64,000 bases of DNA, taken from NCBI RefSeq assembly GCF_040548735.1, contig NZ_JBEPSD010000002.1, positions 1 to 64,000 of the forward strand. Direction: 5' to 3'. This DNA comes from Rhodanobacter soli. Its GTDB lineage: Bacteria > Pseudomonadota > Gammaproteobacteria > Xanthomonadales > Rhodanobacteraceae. Shown here one piece after another: positions 32,857 to 41,077 of the stretch. Both the position numbers and the translations under genes were made by a program. The notes under the pieces are model-generated. The model was not told the DNA's origin and ran no database searches. It worked only from the letters and a program-made list of their open reading frames with translations. Every line of letters starts with the position of its first letter. Positions within the stretch are counted from its first letter, which is position 1.

Positions 32857-32915
32857 CTGCGACGCGCAGCCTAACCTTGCCGCTTAATCCTGCAGTGTTT
32901 CAGCTTCTGTTGACG

Positions 32916-33956
32916 TTACTTTGCCTCAACGTGCTGCAGAAACCGAATCAATCCGTCGAAGTAAATCTGCTGATCGTCATACATCGCCATATGGCTCCCC
33001 TTCGGACAAAGCAAAAACTGCCCATGCGGCAGTTTCTTCGCCATGCCGGCCATGTACTTCGGGTCCATCGTGTCGTATTGCGCGCCGATCACCAGGGTGG
33101 GCACGGTGATGCGGTGCAGATCCTTGCTGCGGTCCCAGTTCAGCAGGCGGCCGCTGGCGCCCAGTTCGCTGGGGCCTTGCATCAGGGTGTAGATATCCCC
33201 GTTGATATGGCTGAACGAGCGGATCACCGGTTCGGGCCATTGTGCATGCGGCATGCGCAGCACGTGCTGCTCGTAGTGCATCGGGGTGAGGATCTGCATG
33301 TAGCGCGGGTCGTCGGTGCGGTGTTCGGCTTCCAGCTTCTTCACTTCGGCGAGCTGTTTCTGATCCATTGCCGGCATCAGCACCTTGTGCGCGTAGGCGT
33401 TGTAGGCGGGAATCGAGTCGACCATGTTGGAGATCACCAGGCACTTCAGGTGCTGCTGGTATTTCAGCGCGTATTCGATGGCGAGCACGCCGCCCCAGGA
33501 GTGACCGAGCAGGCAGAAGTTGTCCTTGTCCAGGTGCAGTGCCTGGCGCACTTGTTCCACTTCGTCGACGTAGCGGTCGATGGTCCACAGCGACGGATCT
33601 TTTGGCTGGTCGCTGTAGGCCGAGCCGAGCTGGTCGTAGTAGTAGTACTCGATGCCGGCACCAGGGAAGTAGCTGTCGAACGCCTCGAAGTATTCATGGG
33701 TGGCGCCGGGGCCGCCGTGCAGCAGCAACACCTTCAGCTTCGGGTTGTTGCCCACGCGCTTGGTCCAGACGCGGAACGTGCCCCTGGGCGTGGTGATCGG
33801 GATCATCTTCACGCCGCCGGCCAGCACGTCGTCGCGGCCGCTGTTGTCGAAGTAGCCTGAGCCGGGCGCGATGGTGGTGGGCGTGGTGGCGCCGGCCATG
33901 TCGGCGGTGGCGAGCAGGGCCAGGCCGGCCAGCAAGGTGGCGATGCGACGTTTCAT
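32916..33956 (-). CDS. Secreted proline iminopeptidase-family alpha/beta hydrolase
   Basis: A 346-aa alpha/beta hydrolase with signal peptide MKRRIATLLAGLALLATADM(AGA). Family motifs: oxyanion loop LLLHGGPGATHEYF, YYDQLGSAYSDQP, nucleophile elbow LLGHSWGGVLAIEYA, and the C-terminal His in CPKGSHMAMYDD. These match proline iminopeptidases (S33), which remove N-terminal Pro from peptides; the signal peptide points to the periplasm. GC and codon use look chromosomal, but the TAA stop is followed within 50 bases by a GTTAGGC core-like heptamer, so it marks the edge of the cassette array or is an old cassette itself. Confidence 0.88.
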   Translation of the reverse strand: MKRRIATLLAGLALLATADMAGATTPTTIAPGSGYFDNSGRDDVLAGGVKMIPITTPRGTFRVWTKRVGNNPKLKVLLLHGGPGATHEYFEAFDSYFPGAGIEYYYYDQLGSAYSDQPKDPSLWTIDRYVDEVEQVRQALHLDKDNFCLLGHSWGGVLAIEYALKYQQHLKCLVISNMVDSIPAYNAYAHKVLMPAMDQKQLAEVKKLEAEHRTDDPRYMQILTPMHYEQHVLRMPHAQWPEPVIRSFSHINGDIYTLMQGPSELGASGRLLNWDRSKDLHRITVPTLVIGAQYDTMDPKYMAGMAKKLPHGQFLLCPKGSHMAMYDDQQIYFDGLIRFLQHVEAK

Positions 33957-34037
33957 CGGTATTCCCCAGGTGCAAGGTCGGACCGAACTATGCGGCGCGG
34001 TCGCGCTGCCGGCAACCAGCGGGCAGCGCGCGTGGTT

Positions 34038-35156
34038 TCAGCGTGGCACGCGGTAGCCGCCGGGCACGCCGTGCGGGCTCAGGGTGATCTGCCACAGCTG
34101 GTCGCGGCGGCTGCGGAACACCGCGGCGGAGACGGCGAGGTAGTAGCGCCACATGCGCCGGAAGCGTTCGTCGTAGCTTGCCGGCAGGCTGGGCCACGCG
34201 GCTTCGACGTTGGCGCGCCAGGCGGTCAGCGTGCGGTCGTAGTCGGCGCCGAAGTTGTGCCAGTCCTCGACCACGAACAGGTCTTCCAGCGCCACCGTGA
34301 TCTGGCTGGCGGCAGGGATCATCGAGTTCGGGAAAATGTACTTCTCGATCCACGGGTCGGTCTGCGCCGGTGCGCTGTTGCTGCCGATGCAATGCAGCAG
34401 CGAGAGGCCGTCGTCCTTCAGGCAGCGCCGCACGGTTTCGAAATAGGCGCGGTAGTTCTTGCCGCCGACGTGCTCGAACATGCCCAGCGAATACACCGCG
34501 TCGAAATGATCCTCGACGTCGTGGTAGTCCTGCAGGCGGATCTCGACCGGCAGCCCGGCGCACAGTTCGCGCGCGTACTCGGCCTGCTCCTGCGACACGG
34601 TGATGCCGACGCCCTCGACGCCGTAGTGTTCGGCGGCGTACTTCAGCGCCTCGCCCCAGCCGCAGCCGATGTCGAGCACGCGCTGGCCGGTCTTCAGCTG
34701 CAGCTTGCGGCAGACCAGGTCGAGCTTGGCCGCTTGCGCGTCGTCGAGGTTGTCGGCCTTCGCCCAGTAGCCGCAGGAATACACCATGCGTTTGCCCAGC
34801 ATGGCGTGGAACAGGTCGTTGCCGAGGTCGTAATGGGCCTTGCCGATCTCGAACGCGCGCTCGCCGCGCTGCAGGTTGATGAAGCGCGCCTTGAGGTGGG
34901 CGAGCAGGGTGTCGAGCGTCTTCAGTTCCTGGTCCAGCCCGGCGGTGAGCAGGCGGGTGCACAGGCCGGGCAGATCGTCGGCGTCCCACCAGCCGTCCAT
35001 GTAGGCTTCGCCCAGGCCCAGCGAGCCGTGCGCGAACACGCGCGCGTACAGGCGCTCGTCGTGCACGCGCAGGTCGATCGGCGCATCGCCATCGATACGG
35101 ATGCCGGCCTGCTCGAGCAATTGGCTGGCGCGATTCTTCAGGTCGTCCTGGCTCAT
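34038..35156 (-). CDS. cfa: Cyclopropane-fatty-acyl-phospholipid synthase
   Basis: A 372-aa protein (E. coli Cfa: 382 aa). Cfa transfers a methylene group from S-adenosylmethionine to cis double bonds of membrane phospholipid acyl chains, protecting against acid and other stress. The N-terminal Cfa domain contains HGSLGLGEAYMDGWWDADDL. The SAM loop VLDIGCGWGEALKYAAEHYG is at about residues 160-179, followed by GITVSQEQAEYA and YSLGMFEHVGGKNY. The start is 30 bp after the DUF190 gene on the same strand, so it may be read from the fluoride-responsive crcB promoter. Confidence 0.95.
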   Translation of the reverse strand: MSQDDLKNRASQLLEQAGIRIDGDAPIDLRVHDERLYARVFAHGSLGLGEAYMDGWWDADDLPGLCTRLLTAGLDQELKTLDTLLAHLKARFINLQRGERAFEIGKAHYDLGNDLFHAMLGKRMVYSCGYWAKADNLDDAQAAKLDLVCRKLQLKTGQRVLDIGCGWGEALKYAAEHYGVEGVGITVSQEQAEYARELCAGLPVEIRLQDYHDVEDHFDAVYSLGMFEHVGGKNYRAYFETVRRCLKDDGLSLLHCIGSNSAPAQTDPWIEKYIFPNSMIPAASQITVALEDLFVVEDWHNFGADYDRTLTAWRANVEAAWPSLPASYDERFRRMWRYYLAVSAAVFRSRRDQLWQITLSPHGVPGGYRVPR

Positions 35157-35186
35157 GCGTCCCTCGCGATGCGCGGTTCGTGATGA

Positions 35187-35525
35187 TCAATGCTTGCCGA
35201 GTAGCGCAAAGCTTGCCGGGGAACGCGCATACGTCGCGTCGACGCCGGCGCTGCGCACCAGTTGCAGCAGCAGCTCGGCCTGTTCCTCGCGCAGCAGGAA
35301 TTCGATCTTCACCGGCAGGTCGTCGGCGAGCTCGAAGAACTGCTCCTCGTGCAGCACGCCGTGCCGGCCGAAGCCGGCGATCGCGCGGAACACCGAACCG
35401 CCGCCCAGGCCATGCGCCTTGGCCTGCTCCAGCAACCACTCGGACAGCAGCACGCCGTCGTGCTTGGCGCGCGAGTGGCAGTAGAAATACAGGTGCACGC
35501 CGTGTTGCAGGTTTTCCTGGTTCAT
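35187..35525 (-). CDS. DUF190 domain protein (CrcB-associated, PII-like)
   Basis: A 112-aa protein of the DUF190 family: MNQENLQHGVHLYFYCHSRAKHDG, LLSEWLLEQAKAHGLGGGSVFRAIAGFG and DLPVKIEFLLREEQAELLLQL. DUF190 proteins have a PII/GlnB-like ferredoxin fold and are frequently encoded next to crcB, where they may modulate fluoride export or sense a ligand; this is not established. Here it is 14 bp after crcB, so it is in the same transcript. The start at 35525 is chosen by homology; the long frame upstream overlaps crcB. Confidence 0.87.
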   Translation of the reverse strand: MNQENLQHGVHLYFYCHSRAKHDGVLLSEWLLEQAKAHGLGGGSVFRAIAGFGRHGVLHEEQFFELADDLPVKIEFLLREEQAELLLQLVRSAGVDATYARSPASFALLGKH

Positions 35526-35539
35526 GCGCTGCTCCCGGT

Positions 35540-35926
35540 TCAGTGGCGCAAGAGGCTGCGGGTGAGGGCGATGCCGAGCACGGTCATCGCCAGCGAGCCG
35601 ATCACGTGCACGGCCACGTGGCCGCTGAACCACAGGTATTGCTGGCGCAGCAGCAGGGTGGCCGATTCGGCCGAGAAGGTGGAGAACGTGGTCAGCCCGC
35701 CGAGGAAGCCGGTGAACACGAACAGCCGCAGCGCCGGCGACAGTGTCTGGAAGTGGTCGAACAGGCCCATCACGCAACCCATCAGCAGGCCGCCGGCGAG
35801 GTTCGCCGCCAGCGTGCCGAGCGGCAGGGTGGGAAAGACGGGGTTGAGCAGCACGCCCAGCCCCCAGCGCAGCCAGCATCCCAGGGCGCCACCGACGCCG
35901 ATCGCCACAAATCCGTTCCAGCCCAC
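35540..35926 (-). CDS. crcB: Fluoride channel CrcB (Fluc)
   Basis: A 128-aa protein with four transmembrane helices. Fluc channels are dual-topology dimers that let F- leave the cell. Motifs: GGALGCWLRWGLG at the start, GTLAANLAGGLLMG (conserved Asn) and the phenylalanine-box/TM3 break FVFTGFLGGLTTFSTFSAE. It starts at GTG 35926 with AGGAGG 7 bases upstream. A fluoride riboswitch lies 76 bases ahead of it, which supports the function directly. DUF190 and perhaps cfa follow in the operon. Confidence 0.95.
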   Translation of the reverse strand: MGWNGFVAIGVGGALGCWLRWGLGVLLNPVFPTLPLGTLAANLAGGLLMGCVMGLFDHFQTLSPALRLFVFTGFLGGLTTFSTFSAESATLLLRQQYLWFSGHVAVHVIGSLAMTVLGIALTRSLLRH

Positions 35927-36001
35927 GTGCGTGCCTCCTGACAGTGAAAGTGTCCGGTTGCCGCGGTGGCAGGTACGCCTGCGCCGCCGGAAACCGGGGG
36001 T

Positions 36002-36090
36002 GCAGGCATCATCAACTTCAACGCGGGGTCACGAGAAGCGGTTTGTCCCGGTGTGCTCGAGGGTTCCGGAACGGGAGGCATGCCATCTCC
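36002..36090 (-). promoter_or_regulatory. Fluoride (crcB-motif) riboswitch
   Basis: The minus strand reads GGAGATGGCATGCCTCC (36090-36074), then a variable stem, ACAAACCGC, and GATGATGCCTGC (36013-36002). This matches the fluoride aptamer: GGAG pairs with CTCC, the loop GGCAT can form the pseudoknot with ATGCC in the 3' segment, and AAACCGC is the conserved internal strand. Fluoride binding should turn on crcB. The 76-base platform before the crcB GTG contains a CCGG-TTT-CCGG hairpin and an AGGAGG that could be sequestered, so either terminator or translational control is possible. Confidence 0.9.
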
Positions 36091-36098
36091 GAGGGGCC

Positions 36099-36129
36099 AT
36101 CCTAGTCGATCCGGCGGCCCCGCCGTCAA
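36099..36129 (-). promoter_or_regulatory. Candidate promoter of the fluoride-riboswitch operon
   Basis: On the minus strand TTGACG (36129-36124) is followed after 19 bases by TAGGAT (36104-36099). A transcript would begin at about 36093, directly before the first riboswitch base at 36090. The spacer is two bases longer than ideal. Confidence 0.5.
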
Positions 36130-36175
36130 GCGCCGCCGTCTATACTGCGCGGCCCGTCGACATCCCCACGCCGCC

Positions 36176-37441
36176 ATGAACCCAGCACCTCGCACCGTGC
36201 GTCGCAGCCTGCCCTGGCTGCTGGCCGCGCTGTCGATGATCGGCCCGTTCTCGATCGACGCGGTGTTCCCGGCGTTTCCGCTGATCGGCGCGCGCTTCGG
36301 AGTGGATGCCGCGGCGCTGCAGCAGCTGGTCAGCGTGTATCTGATCACCTATGCCGCGATGAGCCTGTTCCACGGCGCGATCTCCGACGCGATCGGGCGC
36401 AAGCCGGTGATGGTCGCCGGCATGCTGGTCTACGCGCTGGCGTCGGTGGGCGCGGCGACGTCCACCTCGTTCGCGATGCTGCTGGCCTGCCGCGGCTTGC
36501 AGGGCGTGTGCGCCGGCGCCGGACTGGTGGTGGGACGCGCGGTGATCCGCGACAGCCTGGAAGGGCCGGCCGCGCAACGGCTGATGTCGCAGGTGATGAT
36601 GATTTTCGGGGTGGCGCCGGTGATCGCGCCGATGATCGGTGCGCTGCTGCTGCCGCTGGGCGGCTGGCACGGTATCTTCTGGCTGCTGGCCGGGTTCACC
36701 TTGCTGCTGGCGCTGGCCTTGCAATTGTTCCTGGACGAAACCCACCCGCCGTCACAGCGCACGCGGTTTGCGCCACGGCCGCTGCTGGCCGGCTACGCTT
36801 CCTTCGGCCGCGACCGGCTGTTCTGGCCGCTGCTGGTTTCCAGTTCGGTCAATTTCGCCGGGCTGTTCTTGTACATCGCCTCGGCGCCGCGCATCGTGCG
36901 CGAGCTGCTGCAGCTGTCGGCGCAGGGTTTTCCGTGGCTATTCCTGCCGGTGGTGGCCGGCCTGATCGGCGGCGCCTGGCTGTCCGGGCGGATGGCCGAA
37001 CGGCGCAGTGCGAAGTTCACGGTGAGCCTGGGTTATGCGGTGATGCTGCTGGCGTGTGCGGCGCACCTGCTGCTGGCGCTACTGCTCCCTGCGCCGCGGC
37101 TGCCGTGGTCGATGCTGCCGCTGATCCTGCACGGCATCGGGGTGCAGCTGGCATTCCCCACGCTCACGCTGTTGCTGCTGGATCGTTTCCCGCACCATCG
37201 CGGCGGGATTTCCTCGGTGCAGGCGTTTGCCAGCCTGCTGTTGTGCAGCTTCGTGGCCGGGGTGATGTCGCCGCTGCTGTCGGCCAGCATGCTGCATCTG
37301 GCGCTGGGCGCGTCGGGGCTGACCCTGGCCGGCGTGCTGGGGTGGTGGCGCTATCACCGCGTCACGCGCCAGCCGCTGGATCAGCCGCTGGCCGGCGCCG
37401 ATACGGCGGCGATGCAGGCGGAGATTGCCGAGCCGCGCTGA
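36176..37441 (+). CDS. Bcr/CflA family multidrug efflux MFS transporter
   Basis: A 421-aa major facilitator with 12 predicted membrane segments. The signature of the Bcr/CflA (DHA1) group is present: DAVFPAFPLIGARFGVDAA, YLITYAAMSLFHGAISDAIGRKPVM (motif A, GxxxDxxGRKP) and RGLQGVCAGAGLVVGRAVIRD (motif C region). Members export chloramphenicol, bicyclomycin, sulphonamide or dipeptides. The gene is divergent from crcB; a TATACT at 36141-36146 could be the -10, giving a short leader. The real start MNPAPRTVRRSLP is at 36176; in-frame sequence upstream overlaps the riboswitch. Confidence 0.9.
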   Translation: MNPAPRTVRRSLPWLLAALSMIGPFSIDAVFPAFPLIGARFGVDAAALQQLVSVYLITYAAMSLFHGAISDAIGRKPVMVAGMLVYALASVGAATSTSFAMLLACRGLQGVCAGAGLVVGRAVIRDSLEGPAAQRLMSQVMMIFGVAPVIAPMIGALLLPLGGWHGIFWLLAGFTLLLALALQLFLDETHPPSQRTRFAPRPLLAGYASFGRDRLFWPLLVSSSVNFAGLFLYIASAPRIVRELLQLSAQGFPWLFLPVVAGLIGGAWLSGRMAERRSAKFTVSLGYAVMLLACAAHLLLALLLPAPRLPWSMLPLILHGIGVQLAFPTLTLLLLDRFPHHRGGISSVQAFASLLLCSFVAGVMSPLLSASMLHLALGASGLTLAGVLGWWRYHRVTRQPLDQPLAGADTAAMQAEIAEPR

Positions 37442-37459
37442 AGCGACGGTGGAACCGGG

Positions 37460-38593
37460 CTATGCCGAGGGGGCTGCCGGGGCACGAACCACGGCATCTG
37501 CCGATATGAGCGCGCTGGCGTCGGCCAGTGCCCTGACCAGCGAGGGCGAGCGGTAGCTGGGGTCGTCGAGCCAGCGTTGCCACACCGAGTCGTCGATTTT
37601 CTCGTTGACGCCGGTGCCGAGCATGCGATCGAACGGCGGCTTGAACTCCTTGTAGAGGCCGCCCATGAACTCCGCGTACGAATTGCGCGGCATGCCGGTG
37701 TTGGCGTCGGCCTCCGGCACCAACAGCGCGTCGCAGGCCAGGCCGGCGGCGATGGCCTTGCGCTGCAGCCACGCCAGCGACAGTTCGGGCAGCGGATCGG
37801 GCTGGCGCCCGGCGCCGTCGCAGTCGTTGCCGCCGCCGACGTCGGAATGCGAGCCGATGAACCAGCGCTGCTCGATCTCGATCTGCTCGGCCTTCTTCGA
37901 GGTCAGCGTCTCGCCGGGCTTTACCGTGTAAGGATTGCGTGTCCACACCGCGGGCGCGAAGTCGGCGCGGTGCTCGTCCAGCGCCAGCGCCTGGTAGGCG
38001 TACTTCACGATCTTGCTGAGTTCGGTGTCGTGGAATCGGTAACGCTTGCGCGCATAAGGAAACCACGAGGCGGTGCCCGGGATGCCGAGCAGGCCGACGG
38101 TATCCCACACGCCGATGAAGTGGATGTCGATCGCGATCGAATGGCCGGCGCGGAACGCCACCGCGGCCGCGTCATCGGGCCTGCTCCGGGTGTCGCTGTA
38201 AAAGTCGTAGGCGGCGGCAACGTCGGCCCTGGCCACGTCGCCATGGACGTCGCAGCGGAGCAGGCCACACTTGCGGATCATGCCGCCGAGGCTGCGCGCG
38301 GCGTAGGCGCCGCGGCTGAAACCGAACAGGTAGAGCAGGTCGCCGGGTTGCCAGGTCTCGCACAGCCAACGGTAACCGTCGATCACGCTGTCGCTCAGGC
38401 CGTAGCCGAACGCGCCGCCGAGCAGGTGGGCGAGACCGCGCTTCACACCCACGCCGGGAATGTAGTTGATCCGTTGCAGGTTGCCGTCGGCATCGCGCGG
38501 CGCGATCAGCCGGCGCAGTCGCTCCACGTTGGTGTTCGACTCGGGCTTGCTCCAGGTGCCGTCGAACAGCAGTACCAGCCTGCGCTTTGCCAT
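37460..38593 (-). CDS. DUF2235 alpha/beta hydrolase (Tle1-like)
   Basis: A 377-aa protein of the DUF2235 family: MAKRRLVLLFDGTWSKPESNTNVERL, then the nucleophile elbow YLFGFSRGAYAARSLGGMI (Ser at about residue 93), FIGVWDTVGLLGIPG and WFIGSHSDVGGGN with catalytic Asp/His candidates. DUF2235 includes the Tle1 phospholipase effectors delivered by type VI secretion, but many family members are housekeeping-like soluble hydrolases. No VgrG, adaptor or immunity gene is adjacent, so effector status is not supported by context. Confidence 0.87.
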   Translation of the reverse strand: MAKRRLVLLFDGTWSKPESNTNVERLRRLIAPRDADGNLQRINYIPGVGVKRGLAHLLGGAFGYGLSDSVIDGYRWLCETWQPGDLLYLFGFSRGAYAARSLGGMIRKCGLLRCDVHGDVARADVAAAYDFYSDTRSRPDDAAAVAFRAGHSIAIDIHFIGVWDTVGLLGIPGTASWFPYARKRYRFHDTELSKIVKYAYQALALDEHRADFAPAVWTRNPYTVKPGETLTSKKAEQIEIEQRWFIGSHSDVGGGNDCDGAGRQPDPLPELSLAWLQRKAIAAGLACDALLVPEADANTGMPRNSYAEFMGGLYKEFKPPFDRMLGTGVNEKIDDSVWQRWLDDPSYRSPSLVRALADASALISADAVVRAPAAPSA

Positions 38594-38719
38594 GGTGTCC
38601 TCCGGCCCGATGCGTTCGGAATCGCCCGCGGTAATCCTGGGTCCTGGCGATCTGCGGGAGCGGACCAGGGCGGCGTATCCTGTGCGCTTCTACATCGTCA
38701 GCGAGCGTGCACGACGAAG

Positions 38720-39559
38720 ATGGACATGCAGGGTCAGATTAACAAGGCACAGGCATTGCGCAAGATGCATGATCGCAGCGCGATCCTGCTGTTGCCGAAC
38801 GCGTGGGATGCGGGCAGCGCGCGGCTTTTCGCGCAGCGCGGTTTTGCGGCGATCGCCACCACCAGCGCCGGCGTGGCCTGGTCGCTCGGCTACGCCGACG
38901 GCGAACAGGCGCCGCTGGCCGAAGTGCTGGCGGCGATCGCGCGGATCACGCGAGTGACCGGACTGCCGGTGACGGCGGATATCGAGACCGGCTATGGCGA
39001 GGCACCGGCGGACGTGGCTGCCACCGTGCGTGCGGTGATCGCGGTTGGCGCGGTGGGCATCAATCTGGAAGACGGTCGCCCCGGCCACGGCCCGCTGCGG
39101 CCCATCGAGGAAGCCGCTGCACGGATCCGCGCCGCACGCGAGGCGGCGGATGCGGCTGGCGTACCGATCGTGATCAACGCGCGGGTGGACAACTGGATGC
39201 AGCACGATGCCGCCGCTCCGGCCGAGCGCCTTGCCGACGCCGTGCAGCGTGCGCAGGCTTATCTGGCGGCCGGTGCGGACTGCATCTATCCCATCGGCCT
39301 CGATGACCGCGCCACGCTGGCCGCGTTGGTGCAGGCCATCGACGCACCGGTGAACGTCGCTGCCGGACCGGGCGTGCCCGACCTGGCCGAGTTGGCACGT
39401 CTCGGGGTGGCCCGCGTGAGCACGGCTACGCGTCTTGCCACTCTGGCGCTGGCCGCGGTCGACCAGGCGGCAGGCGCCATGCTTGAAAGCGGCCGCTTCG
39501 ACAGCCTGGCTGCAGGCTTCACCTATGCGGACGTGCAACGGATGTTCGTGCATGCCTGA
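38720..39559 (+). CDS. Isocitrate lyase/PEP phosphomutase family protein
   Basis: A 279-aa protein of the ICL/PEPM superfamily (oxaloacetate decarboxylase/2-methylisocitrate lyase-like). It has LLLPNAWDAGSARLFAQRGF, ATTSAGVAWSLGYADGE, metal-binding VTADIETGYG and VGINLEDGRPG. The lyase KKCGH loop is absent, so C-C lyase activity on isocitrate is unlikely; phosphonate- or 2-oxo-acid-related reactions are possible. The ATG at 38720 (MDMQGQINKAQALRKM) is preceded by a weak site; the 660-aa open frame before it is overlap with the DUF2235 gene. It overlaps the next gene by 8 bases. Confidence 0.87.
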   Translation: MDMQGQINKAQALRKMHDRSAILLLPNAWDAGSARLFAQRGFAAIATTSAGVAWSLGYADGEQAPLAEVLAAIARITRVTGLPVTADIETGYGEAPADVAATVRAVIAVGAVGINLEDGRPGHGPLRPIEEAAARIRAAREAADAAGVPIVINARVDNWMQHDAAAPAERLADAVQRAQAYLAAGADCIYPIGLDDRATLAALVQAIDAPVNVAAGPGVPDLAELARLGVARVSTATRLATLALAAVDQAAGAMLESGRFDSLAAGFTYADVQRMFVHA

Positions 39560-40142
39560 TAGTCCCGTGATGCTGGACCGCGCGTTCTACCGGCGCGATC
39601 CGCGCGAGGTCGCCCCCGACCTGCTGAACAAGGTGTTGCTGAGCGCGGACGGCCGCAGCGGCCGCATCGTGGAAACCGAGGCCTACTGCGGGCCGATGGA
39701 TCCGGCCGCGCACTCCTGGCGCGGCCGCACGGCGCGCAATGCGACGATGTTCGGAGCGCCGGGACTGCTCTATGTGTACTTCACCTATGGCATGCACTGG
39801 TGCTGCAACCCGGTGTGCGGCGAGGAGGGCGAAGGCGTCGCGGTGCTGTTGCGCGCGCTGGCGCCGCTGGACGGACTGGCCGCGATGCGCGCGGCGCGAA
39901 CGGGTTGCCGCAACGATCGCGACTTGTGCCGCGGACCGGCGCGGCTATGCCAGGCACTGGGCATCGGCCGTGCGCAGGATGGCATCGACCTGGTCGGGGG
40001 CGCCGGCGGGTTCAGCATCGTCGACGACGGCATGCCGCCGCCTGTCGCGCCCGTGGCGACGACGCGCGTGGGCATCACCCGTGCGGCCGACGAAACCTGG
40101 CGCTGGTACGTGCCGAGCGAACCGCACGTCTCGCGCCGCTGA
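39552..40142 (+). CDS. DNA-3-methyladenine glycosylase (AAG/MPG family)
   Basis: A 196-aa protein of the eukaryotic-like AAG family, which removes alkylated purines to start base-excision repair. Motifs: LDRAFYRRDPREVAPDLLNKVL, the catalytic Glu in GRIVETEAYCGPMDPAAHSW, YVYFTYGMHWCCNPVC and CRGPARLCQALGI, ending WRWYVPSEPHVSRR. Length is usual for bacterial members. The ATG at 39552 overlaps the preceding stop; MLDRAFY at 39570 is the alternative start. Confidence 0.92.
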   Translation: MPDSPVMLDRAFYRRDPREVAPDLLNKVLLSADGRSGRIVETEAYCGPMDPAAHSWRGRTARNATMFGAPGLLYVYFTYGMHWCCNPVCGEEGEGVAVLLRALAPLDGLAAMRAARTGCRNDRDLCRGPARLCQALGIGRAQDGIDLVGGAGGFSIVDDGMPPPVAPVATTRVGITRAADETWRWYVPSEPHVSRR

Positions 40143-40248
40143 ACGGAGCGTCCTGGTTACCGCGGCGGCAACATGAAGTTGACGACGGCTTGATCGCGCA
40201 GGGCCCATGGTGGCGGCACGTCATTCCTTCAGTTGCAGGGCCAGAGCC

Positions 40249-40476
40249 ATGCCGTATGCATCCATCAGCGAGCTGCCTGATTCGGTGCGCGACCACGTAC
40301 CGGAACACGCGCAGCAAATCTACAAGGAGGCGTTCAACAGCGCCTGGGACGAGTACGCCGACAGGGACGAGCGGCGCGGCGACGAATCGCGCGAGGAGGC
40401 CGCACACAAGGTGGCCTGGGCGGCGGTGAAGAAGAAGTACCGCAAGGGCGCCGACGGCGACTGGCACGCGAAGTAG
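40249..40476 (+). CDS. chaB: ChaB family protein
   Basis: A 75-aa protein nearly collinear with E. coli ChaB (76 aa): MPYASISELPDSVRDHVPEH, AQQIYKEAFNSAWDEYADRDERR, SREEAAHKVAWAAVKKKYRKG. ChaB is annotated as a regulator of the ChaA cation antiporter, but its actual function is unclear; no chaA is nearby. The ATG at 40249 is chosen from homology; an in-frame ATG 14 codons earlier gives an unconserved leader. Confidence 0.92.
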   Translation: MPYASISELPDSVRDHVPEHAQQIYKEAFNSAWDEYADRDERRGDESREEAAHKVAWAAVKKKYRKGADGDWHAK

Positions 40477-40489
40477 CCTTCGCGGAATG

Positions 40490-40984
40490 TCAGGACGGCA
40501 GGCCGCGCGCCTCGAGGAAGGCGCGGGCGTTGTCCGCGTCCTGTTCGAACCACGCGCGGGTGGAACCGAGCCGGAACGTATAGCCCCACGCGTCCATGTC
40601 GGTCATCAGGCGCTCGCGTCCCACGCCGGGCAGTTCGTCCGCCAGCACGATCTGCAGGTAGCAGGTGGCGTCTTCCTCCTCGATCGAGTCGGTGGCGTCG
40701 GTATGGACGTCTGGACGTCTTTCCGGCGGCAGCACGATCAGGTGGCCGGCTTCGTGCAGCAGCGAATGCACCGGGGTGTCGTCGCGGGCGTAGACGGTGC
40801 TGCCGATGATGCCGGCCTCCTCGTCGCCCCAGAAGCTGCCTGGGATCGGTTCGCCCGGCGCCACGCGTTGAAGCTGCAGGCCGAAACGGTCGAGCAGGGC
40901 GGCCGGTGCGTCGAATCCGATCTGGCCCACGCGCATCACGGTGCTGGCCGGGTCGCCGGGAAGTGGAAGAGTGTCGGGGTGCAT
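40490..40984 (-). CDS. Conserved protein with HExxH zinc-peptidase motif
   Basis: A 164-aa protein that I cannot place by name. It carries HSLLHEAGHLIVLPPERRPD, where HEAGH fits the HExxH zinc motif, followed by acidic SIEEEDATCYLQIVLADELPG. That layout (HEAGH, then an acidic helix beginning E-E) resembles small gluzincin-like or ImmA/IrrE-like proteins without the DNA-binding part. No signal peptide is visible, so it is probably cytoplasmic. It is convergent with chaB and 94 bp upstream of minE on the same strand direction. Confidence 0.7.
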   Translation of the reverse strand: MHPDTLPLPGDPASTVMRVGQIGFDAPAALLDRFGLQLQRVAPGEPIPGSFWGDEEAGIIGSTVYARDDTPVHSLLHEAGHLIVLPPERRPDVHTDATDSIEEEDATCYLQIVLADELPGVGRERLMTDMDAWGYTFRLGSTRAWFEQDADNARAFLEARGLPS

Positions 40985-41077
40985 GGGCGTGCGCGATGGG
41001 CGCAGGTGACTTCGATGGGGAGGGGAGCCGGGCGACGCGGGTCGGTCGCCCGGCGGTCAGGCAGGAGCGGCAGGGAC

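Noticed and set aside
37460-38593. DUF2235 protein as a type VI secretion effector with immunity gene
   Set aside because: No VgrG, PAAR, adaptor or candidate immunity gene adjacent; the MFS and PEP mutase genes beside it are unrelated.
37577-38719. Upstream extension of the PEP mutase-family frame (to 660 aa)
   Set aside because: The extra 380 codons are antisense to the DUF2235 gene and lack conserved residues; the family start is at 38720.
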